Assembly (NCBI GenBank): GCA_002375465.1
Contig: DFLT01000018.1
Span: forward strand, 2,599 to 13,434
DNA length: 10,836 nucleotides
DNA from: Alphaproteobacteria bacterium UBA3612
GTDB lineage: Bacteria; Pseudomonadota; Alphaproteobacteria; Sphingomonadales; Sphingomonadaceae
Direction: 5' to 3'
Positions within the stretch are counted from its first letter, which is position 1. Each line of letters starts with the position of its first letter. A model generated the notes under the pieces. The model saw nothing but the letters and a program-made list of their open reading frames with translations, made no database searches and was not told where the DNA came from. Below are positions 1-6,377 of this stretch, piece after piece. Made by a program: the position numbers and the translations under genes.

Positions 1-1
1 C

Positions 2-439
2 ATCAGGAGTGGCGCCTTGCGCGTGGCAGTCGAGGAGAGCGACACCCTGCGCGAACTTCTCTTCCGGTATTTGCGAGCGATGACGGTTCAGACAGCCTAT
101 ACTGCGCTGTCCAATGCGGTGGATACGGTAAAACAACGCCTCGCCCGCTGGATTCTGATGGCGTGCGATCGTGCGCGAGAAGACGAGATGCCGCTGACGC
201 ACGACTTCATTGCGGATATGCTGTCCGTCCGGCGGCCAAGCATCACGAATGCGCTTCACGAGCTTGAGGGTTGGCGCTGGATTTCGTCAGAGCGTGGGTT
301 TCTGACGGTCCTTGACCGAGCCGGGCTGGAAGAATTTGCCAGCAGGACCTACGGCCAGGCTGAAGCGGAATACAAACGCCTGCTCGGACCGATGCGCCTC
401 GCAGATGAGGAAGTTCCTCCTGCCAGCGGCCTGATCTAG
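2..439 (+). CDS. Crp/Fnr-family transcriptional regulator, C-terminal part
   Basis: This is the 3' part of a cyclic-nucleotide-binding-type regulator; the frame is open from base 2, so the gene begins upstream of the window. The TTG at 17 is not a credible start. What remains is the end of the sensor domain, the long dimerisation helix (around AVDTVKQRLARWILMACDRA) and a winged helix-turn-helix: LTHDFIADMLSVRRPSITNA matches the Crp/Fnr HTH pattern, and ELEGWRWISSERGFLTVLD matches the wing. Proteins of this family bind DNA as dimers and activate or repress in response to a ligand, redox state or oxygen; the sensing part is not visible, so the signal cannot be named. The gene ends with TAG and is followed by about 140 bp with nothing recognisable before the IS66 remnant. 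It points away from the operon on the other strand and need not regulate it. Confidence 0.85.
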   Translation: MRSGALRVAVEESDTLRELLFRYLRAMTVQTAYTALSNAVDTVKQRLARWILMACDRAREDEMPLTHDFIADMLSVRRPSITNALHELEGWRWISSERGFLTVLDRAGLEEFASRTYGQAEAEYKRLLGPMRLADEEVPPASGLI

Positions 440-577
440 AGCACCGTTGCGCAGACGCTGATCTGTCTTATTTACGCGCGCCCAAATGAGTGTGCAGACG
501 ATCCATCTAGATGCCGCAATGGGCCGGCGTCTAGAAGCCAAAAGCGGACAATCTGTATACTTGGGCCGCAGTGCGGA

Positions 578-898
578 TCACGCGCCATGGACCGGCGCGA
601 CATCCAGCTGCTCATCGCGGTCGTCGCCCAGCGGACGGAGCGCGCTGCCGCAATCGGGAAAGGTGCAGCTCCCGACCTCGAGCTCGATCCGCCATTCGGC
701 GCACTGCAGATGATTGGGCAATGCGCGCACCGGCGAGGGTCGCTCGGCGGGCGCTCTGTCGGCGGTGCGGCTGTCTGCTACCTCGGCTTCGCCTTCGAGC
801 TCATCGAGGGCGAGCTAGTGACGGAGGGTATCGATCAGCGTATCGCGCGCCGCCGAAGCGGCTTCGAGTTCGGCTATCCGGGCGTCCTTGTCGATCGA
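578..898 (-). pseudogene. tnpC: IS66 TnpC transposase fragment, with stop and internal deletion
   Basis: The frame reads DKDARIAELEAASAARDTLI then DTLRH, followed by TAG at 815-817 and, in the same frame, LALDELEGEAEVADSRTADR and later CTFPDCGSALRPLGDDRDEQ and LDVAPVH before TGA at 578-580. This is the N-terminal architecture of IS66 TnpC: a coiled-coil start, a basic linker and a small Cys-containing domain (CxxxxC here). The segment between the TLRHQL motif and the ELALDELE motif, normally a few dozen residues with a conserved arginine-rich patch, is missing, which suggests a deletion between short CAGCT-like repeats; the TAG could derive from a CAG. The DDE catalytic domain is absent. Upstream it is fused out of frame to tnpB, so it has no start of its own. 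Confidence 0.75.
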
Positions 899-1181
899 GC
901 AGAATCGAAAGCTGCGCCGCGGTGAGACTGACCTTGCCTGCCCGGGTGATCGGCCAGATGAACCGGCCTCGATCCATGCGCTTCGAGAACAGGCATAGAC
1001 CCTGACCATCATACCAGAGCAGCCTGAGCAGATCGCCCCGCGTGCCGCGAAAGGCGAACAGCGCGCCCGAGTGCGGACTTTTCTCCAGCACCTGCTGCAC
1101 CGCGAGGCCATTGAACCCCTGGCGAATGTCGGTGGCTCCGCAGGCCAGATAAATGCGTGTCCTCGGCGGTAACGGGATCAT
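801..1181 (-). pseudogene. tnpB: IS66 TnpB (Orf2) accessory protein, C-terminus lost by deletion
   Basis: The first 96 codons, MIPLPPRTRIYLACGATDIR through RGRFIWPITRAGKVSLTAAQ and LSILLD, follow the highly conserved IS66 Orf2 protein (YLACGATDIRQGF, ALFAFRGTRGDLLRLLWYDG, GLCLFSKRMDRGRF). Family members are about 115-120 residues and end in a Trp/Arg-rich stretch (EGIDWRRP-like). Here that end is replaced from about position 894 by out-of-frame tnpC sequence, so the frame runs on to 801 with an unrelated tail. The start ATG overlaps the tnpA stop as ATGA, typical of translational coupling in IS66. TnpB is needed for IS66 transposition in experimentally studied members, but its biochemical role is not settled. 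The truncation and the lack of an intact TnpC make activity from this copy unlikely. Confidence 0.85.
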
Positions 1182-1407
1182 CGGGCGAGAACGGACATCA
1201 CCCGTGCCAGCGCATCGGCATCGACCGCCGGGTCGACCGTAATCCGTACGCCCACGGCAGCTCGATCCCGATCTGGCCGCTGCCTGCCGTCGCCGGAGCC
1301 GGGCCATCGGTGCCGAACGCTTCGCGCAGGATCGCCAGCTTCTGATCCACCGACCAGCGGAGACAACCGCCCACGAACGCGATCCGACTGCTCATACGAT
1401 CACTCAT
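1178..1407 (-). pseudogene. tnpA: IS66 TnpA (Orf1) with internal deletion and frameshift
   Basis: The N-terminal piece, starting at ATG 1407 (or ATG 1395), contains LRWSVDQKLAILREAF, the signature opening of the TnpA/Orf1 DNA-binding protein. The expected helix-turn-helix that follows (VSEVARRHGV-like, then an RWR motif) is absent: the frame passes directly to DGPAPATAGSGQIGIELP, which resembles the region before the C-terminal strand. At about 1255 the frame changes, and the family ending GVRITVDPAVDADALARVMS with VLAR is found in the other frame, stopping at 1178. So the gene has lost its central part and also carries an indel. Family members are about 120-140 residues. The product cannot be a working TnpA. 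Confidence 0.75.
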
Positions 1408-1458
1408 ATGACCGATCACAAGAGCACTCGCTCCCGCCGCTCCGATATCCTCCCAGCT

Positions 1459-1478
1459 CCGCTCTTCGCAAAGAGCGG
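1459..1478. repeat. Perfect 8-bp-stem hairpin in the IS66 leader
   Basis: CCGCTCTT and AAGAGCGG are exact inverted repeats separated by CGCA (20 bases in total). The hairpin lies between the IS66 end at 1529 and the tnpA start. In RNA it would form a stable stem just upstream of tnpA, where many IS elements limit read-through transcription. There is no following U-tract, so a Rho-independent terminator is not supported. Its role is unknown. Confidence 0.5.
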
Positions 1479-1506
1479 CTATCAGCACCCCGCAGCACCT
1501 TTCCGC

Positions 1507-1529
1507 AAGCGGCCTTCAGGACACGTTAC
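1507..1529 (-). repeat. IS66-type left terminal inverted repeat (remnant)
   Basis: The minus strand reads GTAACGTGTCCTGAAGGCCG. Aligned with the plus-strand sequence from 10814 (GTAAGCGTGGCCTGTAGGAC), it matches at most positions with one base missing after GTAA. GTAAGCG is the usual IS66 terminus, and this end lies on the tnpA side of the decayed element, where the left end should be. The next bases outward, CCCTCCGA at 1530-1537, would be the 8-bp target copy, but no partner is found because the other end is gone. Confidence 0.65.
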
Positions 1530-1630
1530 CCCTCCGATAAAAGAGCATGAATTACATCGTTGTTTCTTGGGGGGTCTCGTTTATGGGTTTGGATCATAAT
1601 GTTCGAAGAAATGTCGGTGTCCACTCGGTA

Positions 1631-2902
1631 TCAGATACTTGGGTCAGCTGACGCGAGCTGAAGGAGAGAAGGACGGCCCCGGGCGAACACGACCACGAGG
1701 CCCGTGGCCGGAAGTGTTGGGAACCTATCGAGGGCAATTGAAAGATCCTGCTGTGGCAGGCCCCAAGTCGCCTGTTGCAACAGCCCTAAAGCACGGCCGA
1801 TCAGCGCTATTGTGAACCATTCGCCGGGGCAACGGTGATCCTCGGCGTGGTCCCCTCCGCCCTGCGGCACCAGGTCGAAGGCAGACGGTTCGCGACGATA
1901 GAAGCGTGCAGGCCGGAATGCCTGCGGGTCGCCCCAAAGCGCTGGATCGTGATTGGTGGCGTAGAGACCAAGCAGAACCCAATCGTCGCTTACGAAATAA
2001 TGACCCCGCCATTCGAACGGTTGGCGCACCCGCCCGCCGATCACCGGAAAGAAAGGATAGAAGCGCCGCACCTCGTGGACGAAGGCGGTGAGGCGTCTTT
2101 CCGGGTCCTCTTCGAGCCATTGCACAGCGCCAGGGTGTTCGTGCAGCGCCAGTGCGGCGAAGGTGATGAACCGCGCAACTGCAACGGTCGGGCGGATCAG
2201 GTTGAGAAGCTCCACGGCCGCATCATCAAGGTCGAGCAAATTACCATCGGGTTCGCGGTGATGTGCGAGCACGCTAACAGGGGCGTCGTTCTTCTCTTGA
2301 GCGCGAGCCCTCAGAATTGCGCGGCGCGCCCACGCTTCCGACCGCCGCCTCAGCAGTAGAGCACGCAGAACCTTGGGGCTGACAGCCCCCGCAGAATCGA
2401 TCATCGCCGCCATCTCGGCAGTGCGCCGCGAAAGCTCTCTGCCCGTTAAGGGAATGCCCGCCCAGGCGCAGGCCGCCTTGCACAAGAGGCGCTGCATCTC
2501 CTCGTGCAGCACCACCGAAGGTCGCGCACGCCAATCCGGCAAGGCATCCTGCCAGGCGACTTCGAACTCTTGCACAATAGCGTCCACCGCCGGGCCAGTG
2601 AGCAGCCCAAGGAACATCGCCTTACGCGCCCGGTGATGGGCGCCATCACATTGCTGAACGCTGCCCTTGTCCTGCAGCAGACGCAACGTGGTGGGCGGCA
2701 TGGAACCGGCGCGGGTAAAATGTTCGCCATCGTAGAACTGCCGCGCCGCATCGGCCCCGCGCATGCAGACCACTTTGCGCAACATGATGCGGGTGCGGAA
2801 TGCATCGCTGCTGGTCTCGCGGCAACGATTCCCGACGAAGTCGTAACCCTCCCGGAAGAACGCAAGAGTGCTGTCGAACGAGGCAAGGCGCGGGATTGAC
2901 AT
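1631..2902 (-). CDS. CYP152-family cytochrome P450 (fatty-acid peroxygenase)
   Basis: A 423-residue P450. The haem-thiolate motif is QGGGDHAEDHRCPGEW with Cys358; ExxR is HEVRR (Glu277, Arg280). Instead of the usual I-helix acid-threonine pair it has NLIRPTVAVARFITF with Arg237-Pro238, the hallmark of CYP152 enzymes, which bind the fatty-acid carboxylate there and use hydrogen peroxide directly, without redox partners. Residue 83 in GSVQQCDG is Gln, as in hydroxylating members (P450 BSbeta, SPalpha) rather than the His of the decarboxylase OleT, so alpha- or beta-hydroxylation of fatty acids is the better guess. The start is placed at ATG 2902 (MSIPRLASF), with AGGG upstream and 13 bp after the preceding stop. 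An in-frame ATG at 2938 would overlap that gene by 23 bp. It is the last gene of the operon. No signal or membrane segment is visible, so it is likely cytosolic. Confidence 0.92.
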   Translation of the reverse strand: MSIPRLASFDSTLAFFREGYDFVGNRCRETSSDAFRTRIMLRKVVCMRGADAARQFYDGEHFTRAGSMPPTTLRLLQDKGSVQQCDGAHHRARKAMFLGLLTGPAVDAIVQEFEVAWQDALPDWRARPSVVLHEEMQRLLCKAACAWAGIPLTGRELSRRTAEMAAMIDSAGAVSPKVLRALLLRRRSEAWARRAILRARAQEKNDAPVSVLAHHREPDGNLLDLDDAAVELLNLIRPTVAVARFITFAALALHEHPGAVQWLEEDPERRLTAFVHEVRRFYPFFPVIGGRVRQPFEWRGHYFVSDDWVLLGLYATNHDPALWGDPQAFRPARFYRREPSAFDLVPQGGGDHAEDHRCPGEWFTIALIGRALGLLQQATWGLPQQDLSIALDRFPTLPATGLVVVFARGRPSLLQLASADPSI

Positions 2903-2915
2903 GAAAAGACCCTGC

Positions 2916-3551
2916 CTATTCCTCGGCGCGGCCGGCATATTGATCGACCGCGCTGGCCATTTCTATGAGCGTGCGCTCCATATCCTTGCTGCCGTATGGC
3001 CAGAAGCGTTCCTTTTCCCCGCGATCCCACGCTTCGCGCAGGTCTGCCTGGGTAATGTCCCAATCGGCCCGAACGTCGCGGGTCGCTTCGCGCAGGTCGC
3101 GATGCAGATCGGCCATCGACGGGCGACCCCAGTAATAATAACCGTTATAGACCGAATGGATCTCCAACCCCGGCTTCAGCACGATCGTATGCGGGATCAT
3201 GACATCATGTTTGGTGTCGGTATATTCCTTGATTTCGAGATCGCGCTGCACCTGTCGATTCTCATCGAGCAGGAACGGAAAATGCGCGCCGAGCTGCTGG
3301 CGCATATTGTTCGCCGTGTGCCAGTCGTCGGTGGTGATCGCTACCAGGTGCGTGAAGCCCACCACCAGCTGAGGGTGAAACCGCACGAGTTCCTGAAAGT
3401 GCTGGCGGTCTTTCGGGCAGAAGGCACCGCGAGTGAGGACCAGAACCATCGTCTGATCGCTTTGCAGGTCGGATAGCCTGCGCTTCGTCTTGGTATGGTC
3501 GAGGAGGGTATAATCGGGAAAGCGCCCGCCCGGCTTGATGTCGTCTCGCAT
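2916..3551 (-). CDS. Peroxiredoxin-like (AhpC/TSA, redoxin-fold) protein
   Basis: A 211-residue thioredoxin-fold protein. The opening FPDYTLLDHTKTKRRLSDLQ and the strand MVLVLTRGAFCPKDRQHFQE fit the AhpC/TSA redoxin family, with one candidate peroxidatic Cys at residue 45 in the TRGAFCPKD motif. No second Cys is present, so it would act as a 1-Cys enzyme or use an outside thiol. The spacing Thr-x3-Cys departs from the classical TxxC, so peroxidase activity is not assured. The middle (LVAITTDDWHTANNMRQQLG, PFLLDENRQVQRDL) matches the usual redoxin pattern. The last 50 residues are Trp- and charge-rich and not assigned. The start ATG 3551 follows GAAGGGAG; the open frame upstream to 3794 has no similarity. 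It is 25 bp after the Tat-SDR and 13 bp before the CYP152 gene, so it is probably co-translated with a peroxide-using enzyme. Confidence 0.8.
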   Translation of the reverse strand: MRDDIKPGGRFPDYTLLDHTKTKRRLSDLQSDQTMVLVLTRGAFCPKDRQHFQELVRFHPQLVVGFTHLVAITTDDWHTANNMRQQLGAHFPFLLDENRQVQRDLEIKEYTDTKHDVMIPHTIVLKPGLEIHSVYNGYYYWGRPSMADLHRDLREATRDVRADWDITQADLREAWDRGEKERFWPYGSKDMERTLIEMASAVDQYAGRAEE

Positions 3552-3576
3552 CGGCAATCTCCCTTCGTTGGCGCGC

Positions 3577-4563
3577 TCAGGCGCCGGGTTGTGGATCGCC
3601 GCCGGTTGCGCCGAAGACCTGCCCTGTCGAATAGCTGAAGGCCGGGTCCGCCAGCGCCACGTACAGCGGTGCGAGCTCCACCGGCTGTCCCGCCCGGCCA
3701 ACGGGCGTATTGGCACCGAATTGCGGCAGGCGGTCGGTCGGCTGTCCGCCGGTGACCTGCAGCGGGGTCCAGATCGGGCCAGGTGCGACCGCATTGACCC
3801 GGATCCCGCGGGCGGCCAGCTGCTTGGCCATAGCCTTCGTGAACATCAGGATGCCCGCCTTGGTCATCGAATAGTCGATCAGCCCTTCAGGCACGGTGGC
3901 GGCGACCTCGCTGGAGGTGTTGATGACTGCCGAGCCGGGTTGAAGGTGCGGCAATGCGGCCTTGGTCAACCAGAACATCGCGTAGAGATTGGTCTTCATT
4001 GTTTGGTCGAACTGCTCGTCCGACAATTGCTCGAGCTCCGGCACCCATTGCTGGTAGGCGGCATTGTTGACGAGGATGTCCAGCCCACCCAATTGGCGAA
4101 CTGCTGCGTCGGCAAGGCCGGTCGTATAGTTCTTGTCGCGCAAATCTCCGGGCAGCGCGGCGAACCGGCGCCCCTCCTGCTGGACAATTCGCGCGACATC
4201 CTGCGCGTCGGGTTCCTCGGCCGGGAGGTAGGCAATGGCCACATCCGCCCCTTCGCGTGCAAACGCGATTGCCGCAGCACGCCCGATCCCGCTGTCGCCG
4301 CCGGTGATGAGCGCCCGCTTGCCGCGCAGCCTCCCGGTGCCGCGATAGCTTTCTTCGCCGTGATCCGGGCGCGGGTTCATCTGCTGGGCTATGCCGGGCC
4401 AAGGCTGCCGTTGTTCCGGATAGGGCGGTTCACGGAAGCGAGCCGCCTGACGCGTCATCGGTTGGTCGGGCGCGGCCGACCCACGTTGCGCCAGCGCCGG
4501 GGTCGCGCCCGTTGCGGCGGCGGCGGCTACAAAAGCGCGGCGAGTGGGACTGAACTCGGTCAT
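3577..4563 (-). CDS. Short-chain dehydrogenase with Tat-type signal peptide
   Basis: A 328-residue classical SDR fused behind a twin-arginine-type leader. Residues 5-26 read SPTRRAFVAAAAATGATPAL then AQ: an S-x-x-R-R-x-F motif, an alanine-rich hydrophobic stretch and a likely AxA-type cleavage site (ALAQ). The SDR core shows TGGDSGIG (87-94), NNAA (167-170), SS (217-218) and the catalytic YSMTK (Tyr231, Lys235), then PGPIWTPL. The stretch between leader and core (PEQRQPWPGIAQQMNPRPDH) is shared with the SDR at 5506-6360 and typifies a stress-linked SDR branch (GSP39/YhdF-like). Substrate unknown; an NAD(P)-dependent alcohol/carbonyl reaction is expected. The start is ATG 4563, preceded by GGAG at good spacing; a TTG directly before it is less likely. 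A 109-bp gap separates it from the preceding gene, the largest in the train. Confidence 0.9.
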   Translation of the reverse strand: MTEFSPTRRAFVAAAAATGATPALAQRGSAAPDQPMTRQAARFREPPYPEQRQPWPGIAQQMNPRPDHGEESYRGTGRLRGKRALITGGDSGIGRAAAIAFAREGADVAIAYLPAEEPDAQDVARIVQQEGRRFAALPGDLRDKNYTTGLADAAVRQLGGLDILVNNAAYQQWVPELEQLSDEQFDQTMKTNLYAMFWLTKAALPHLQPGSAVINTSSEVAATVPEGLIDYSMTKAGILMFTKAMAKQLAARGIRVNAVAPGPIWTPLQVTGGQPTDRLPQFGANTPVGRAGQPVELAPLYVALADPAFSYSTGQVFGATGGDPQPGA

Positions 4564-4672
4564 CAAACGTCTCCTTCGTTATAATTCATATGCATCGAGA
4601 AGCTGCCTCTCTGGTCCCGCCCACCCGCGATTCCCGTCTTGAGAAACAACAAATCGCTCTCCTTGCCTTTTG

Positions 4673-5503
4673 TCAGCCGCTCCGGGTCAGCCAATTCAGG
4701 GCCTTGCTTAGCTGCCTGCCTCCATCTCGCTCGAACCATTTCCCGTGTGCGAAGACGACCCGCTCGGGATGAAGACTAACCAGATTTCGCAGCGCGTCCC
4801 GGTTCTGGTTACGTTTGAGGAGCAAGGCTGCACGAACGTGGTGTGGAGTGGTGCCGCTTGTGGCTCCGGCCAGTTTCATCACGATCGAGGTGACCGGCGG
4901 CAGCCTGGCCGGCTCCATATTGTCGATCAGGTCAGTCAGCAGCAGGGTGCGGCTGGCGCGGTGAAAAAACCATGCTTCGCTGAAGCCGACTCCTTCGATG
5001 ATGCCCTGCTCAATCTGCTCCGCCCAGTCCTTAGGTGCATCGATGCCAAGATCCTGGTCGATGCGAACGGCTGAGTTTCGGACCTGCCAGCGATCCCGCA
5101 GCCCGGGCACGGCCCATGTGGTCGCCGCCGGGACCGCATCCTGCCATTCCTCCAGGAACTGCCAGTGGCCGGTGCTCGGAGCTATCAGATGGCGCACCGG
5201 CCCAAGGCGCTCGATTGCTTTCGCGAGAGCTGGGGCGTGCCTCGTGGGCGAATGAAGAAGCAGGTCGCCCGATGGCAGGCGCACGATCGTCATGCGCACC
5301 GGCAGCTTCAATCCCAGCGTATTGATTGGAGTGCCGTCGACAATCCACAGGTCGTCGGCAATTTGCTTGAGGGTATCGACAGGAGGGTAGGCTACGCCCC
5401 CGTCGTGTGACGGGCCGCTCGCGGCCTTGCGCGCTGTCCAGGCCAAAGCAGTCCCCGCTGCCAAGAGACCGAGCGCGCCTGCGAGTTTGAATTGCTTTCT
5501 CAC
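4673..5503 (-). CDS. DUF4336 (metallo-hydrolase-like) protein with N-terminal membrane anchor
   Basis: A 276-residue protein. Residues 7-23 (LAGALGLLAAGTALAW) form one hydrophobic segment after a basic start, consistent with an uncleaved anchor or signal. The body, from IADDLWIVDGTPINTLGLKL through PVRMTIVRLPSGDLLLHSPT, GPVRHLIAPSTGHWQFLEEW and WFFHRASRTLLLTDLIDNME, follows the DUF4336 pattern, a family distantly related to the metallo-beta-lactamase fold. The canonical HxHxDH metal motif is not present. No reaction is established. It starts with GTG at 5503, two bases after the TGA of the preceding SDR, without a clear Shine-Dalgarno sequence, so translation is probably coupled to that SDR. 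If exported, it would face the periplasm like the Tat-SDR downstream. Confidence 0.8.
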   Translation of the reverse strand: MRKQFKLAGALGLLAAGTALAWTARKAASGPSHDGGVAYPPVDTLKQIADDLWIVDGTPINTLGLKLPVRMTIVRLPSGDLLLHSPTRHAPALAKAIERLGPVRHLIAPSTGHWQFLEEWQDAVPAATTWAVPGLRDRWQVRNSAVRIDQDLGIDAPKDWAEQIEQGIIEGVGFSEAWFFHRASRTLLLTDLIDNMEPARLPPVTSIVMKLAGATSGTTPHHVRAALLLKRNQNRDALRNLVSLHPERVVFAHGKWFERDGGRQLSKALNWLTRSG

Positions 5504-5505
5504 GA

Positions 5506-6360
5506 TCAGATAAACGGCCGACCGCCGGTCACCGGGATGGTGGCGCCGATAATGTAGCTCGCTTCGTCACTGGCCAGCATCACGTATGGCGGAGCGAGTT
5601 CTTTGGGCTGCGCTGCTCGACCGATGGGCGTATTCGCCCCGAATTTACGCACCGCTTCGGACGGCATGGTGGAGGGGATGAGGGGCGTCCAAACCGGCCC
5701 CGGGGCCACGGCATTCACCCGGATGCCTCGCTCGGCTAAAAGCTGCCCCGCTCCGGCGACGAAGTCGCGGATTGTGCCCTTTGTCGTCGCGTAAGGCAGG
5801 AGGGTGGGGTTAGGATGCTCGGCATTGATGGAAGTGGTGGCGATGATCGAGCCGCCAGGCGCCATATGCGCCACAGCAGCCTTGGTGAGATAGAATAGCG
5901 GATCGACATTGACGGCGAACGTGGTCCGCCATTCCTCGTCGCTGATGTCCTCCAGCCTGTTGAGGGTCGCCTGATGCGCGGCATTGCTGACCAGCACGTC
6001 GACGCGGCCAAATGCCTGCACTGCGCGATCGACAACCGCGCGGCAATGCGCGGGATCGCTGAGGTCGCCGGCGACCAGCACTGCCTCGCGTCCCGCCTCT
6101 TTCACCAACCGTTCGGTCTCGCGCGCATCCTCATGCTCCTCCAAATAGGAGATCAGCACGTCGGCGCCCTCGCGCGCGAAGGCGATGGCCACTGCCCGGC
6201 CGATGCCGCTATCGCCGCCAGTAATGATCGTCTTCTTTCCTTTCAGCCGGCCATGCCCGACATAGCTGTCCTCGCCGTGGTCTGGGCGTGGGTCCATCTC
6301 GTCGGTCCATCCAGGCATCGGCTGTTTCTGTTCGGGCTGGGGAGGGTTTGGCTCTGACAT
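5506..6360 (-). CDS. Short-chain dehydrogenase/reductase (cytosolic, GSP39-like)
   Basis: A 284-residue classical SDR without a signal peptide. The N-terminal extension PPQPEQKQPMPGWTDEMDPR and PDHGEDSYVGHGRLKGKK precedes the Rossmann motif TGGDSGIG (47-54). SNAA (125-128) stands where most members have NNAA, and the catalytic pair is YATTK (Tyr190, Lys194), followed by PGPVWTPLIP. It is a clear paralogue of the Tat-SDR at 3577-4563, sharing the RPDHGE-x-SY-x-G-x-GRL-x-GK segment and AFAREGADV. Homologues are recalled as general-stress SDRs of unknown substrate in many bacteria. The start ATG 6360 follows GAAGGAG at 8 bases. It lies 17 bp after the MBL-fold gene and 2 bp before the DUF4336 gene, in the middle of the operon. 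Confidence 0.92.
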   Translation of the reverse strand: MSEPNPPQPEQKQPMPGWTDEMDPRPDHGEDSYVGHGRLKGKKTIITGGDSGIGRAVAIAFAREGADVLISYLEEHEDARETERLVKEAGREAVLVAGDLSDPAHCRAVVDRAVQAFGRVDVLVSNAAHQATLNRLEDISDEEWRTTFAVNVDPLFYLTKAAVAHMAPGGSIIATTSINAEHPNPTLLPYATTKGTIRDFVAGAGQLLAERGIRVNAVAPGPVWTPLIPSTMPSEAVRKFGANTPIGRAAQPKELAPPYVMLASDEASYIIGATIPVTGGRPFI

Positions 6361-6377
6361 AAATTATGCTCCTTCGG

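Larger units (their letters stand above)
578..1529 (-). mobile_element. Decayed IS66-family element (tnpA-tnpB-tnpC remnants)
   Basis: Reading leftwards on the minus strand, three pieces follow in the IS66 order tnpA, tnpB, tnpC, with the ATGA overlap of tnpA and tnpB kept at 1178-1181. Each gene is damaged by deletion or frameshift. The right boundary is placed at 1529 because the minus strand there begins GTAACGTGTCCTGAAGG, close to the IS66 terminal consensus GTAAGCG and to a second such end at 10814 in this window. The left boundary is not defined: similarity to TnpC fades near 585, and no CGCTTAC-type right end lies beyond it. Without the right end, no 8-bp target duplication can be tested. 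Intact IS66 elements are roughly 2.5 kb; this one is under 1 kb. Confidence 0.8.

Noticed and set aside
440..577. Possible small gene or RNA between the Crp/Fnr gene and the IS66 remnant
   Set aside because: No ORF with a ribosome-binding site, tRNA fold or repeat could be seen in this stretch.
571..1005. Plus-strand ORFs over the IS66 remnant
   Set aside because: They are shadows of tnpB/tnpC sequence; the minus-strand translation matches IS66 proteins.
1530..1630. Terminator after the P450 gene
   Set aside because: No hairpin with a U-tract was found on the minus strand downstream of the stop.
1548..1652. 34-codon plus-strand ORF (MNYIVVSWGVSFMGL...)
   Set aside because: It has a weak ribosome-binding site, overlaps the P450 gene's 3' end, and has no recognisable features; likely chance in an AT-richer gap.
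3535..4584. Long plus-strand open frame (349 codons)
   Set aside because: It is the antisense shadow of the Tat-SDR and redoxin start; its sequence is Arg/Gly/Cys-rich without domain features, while the minus strand has full SDR motifs.
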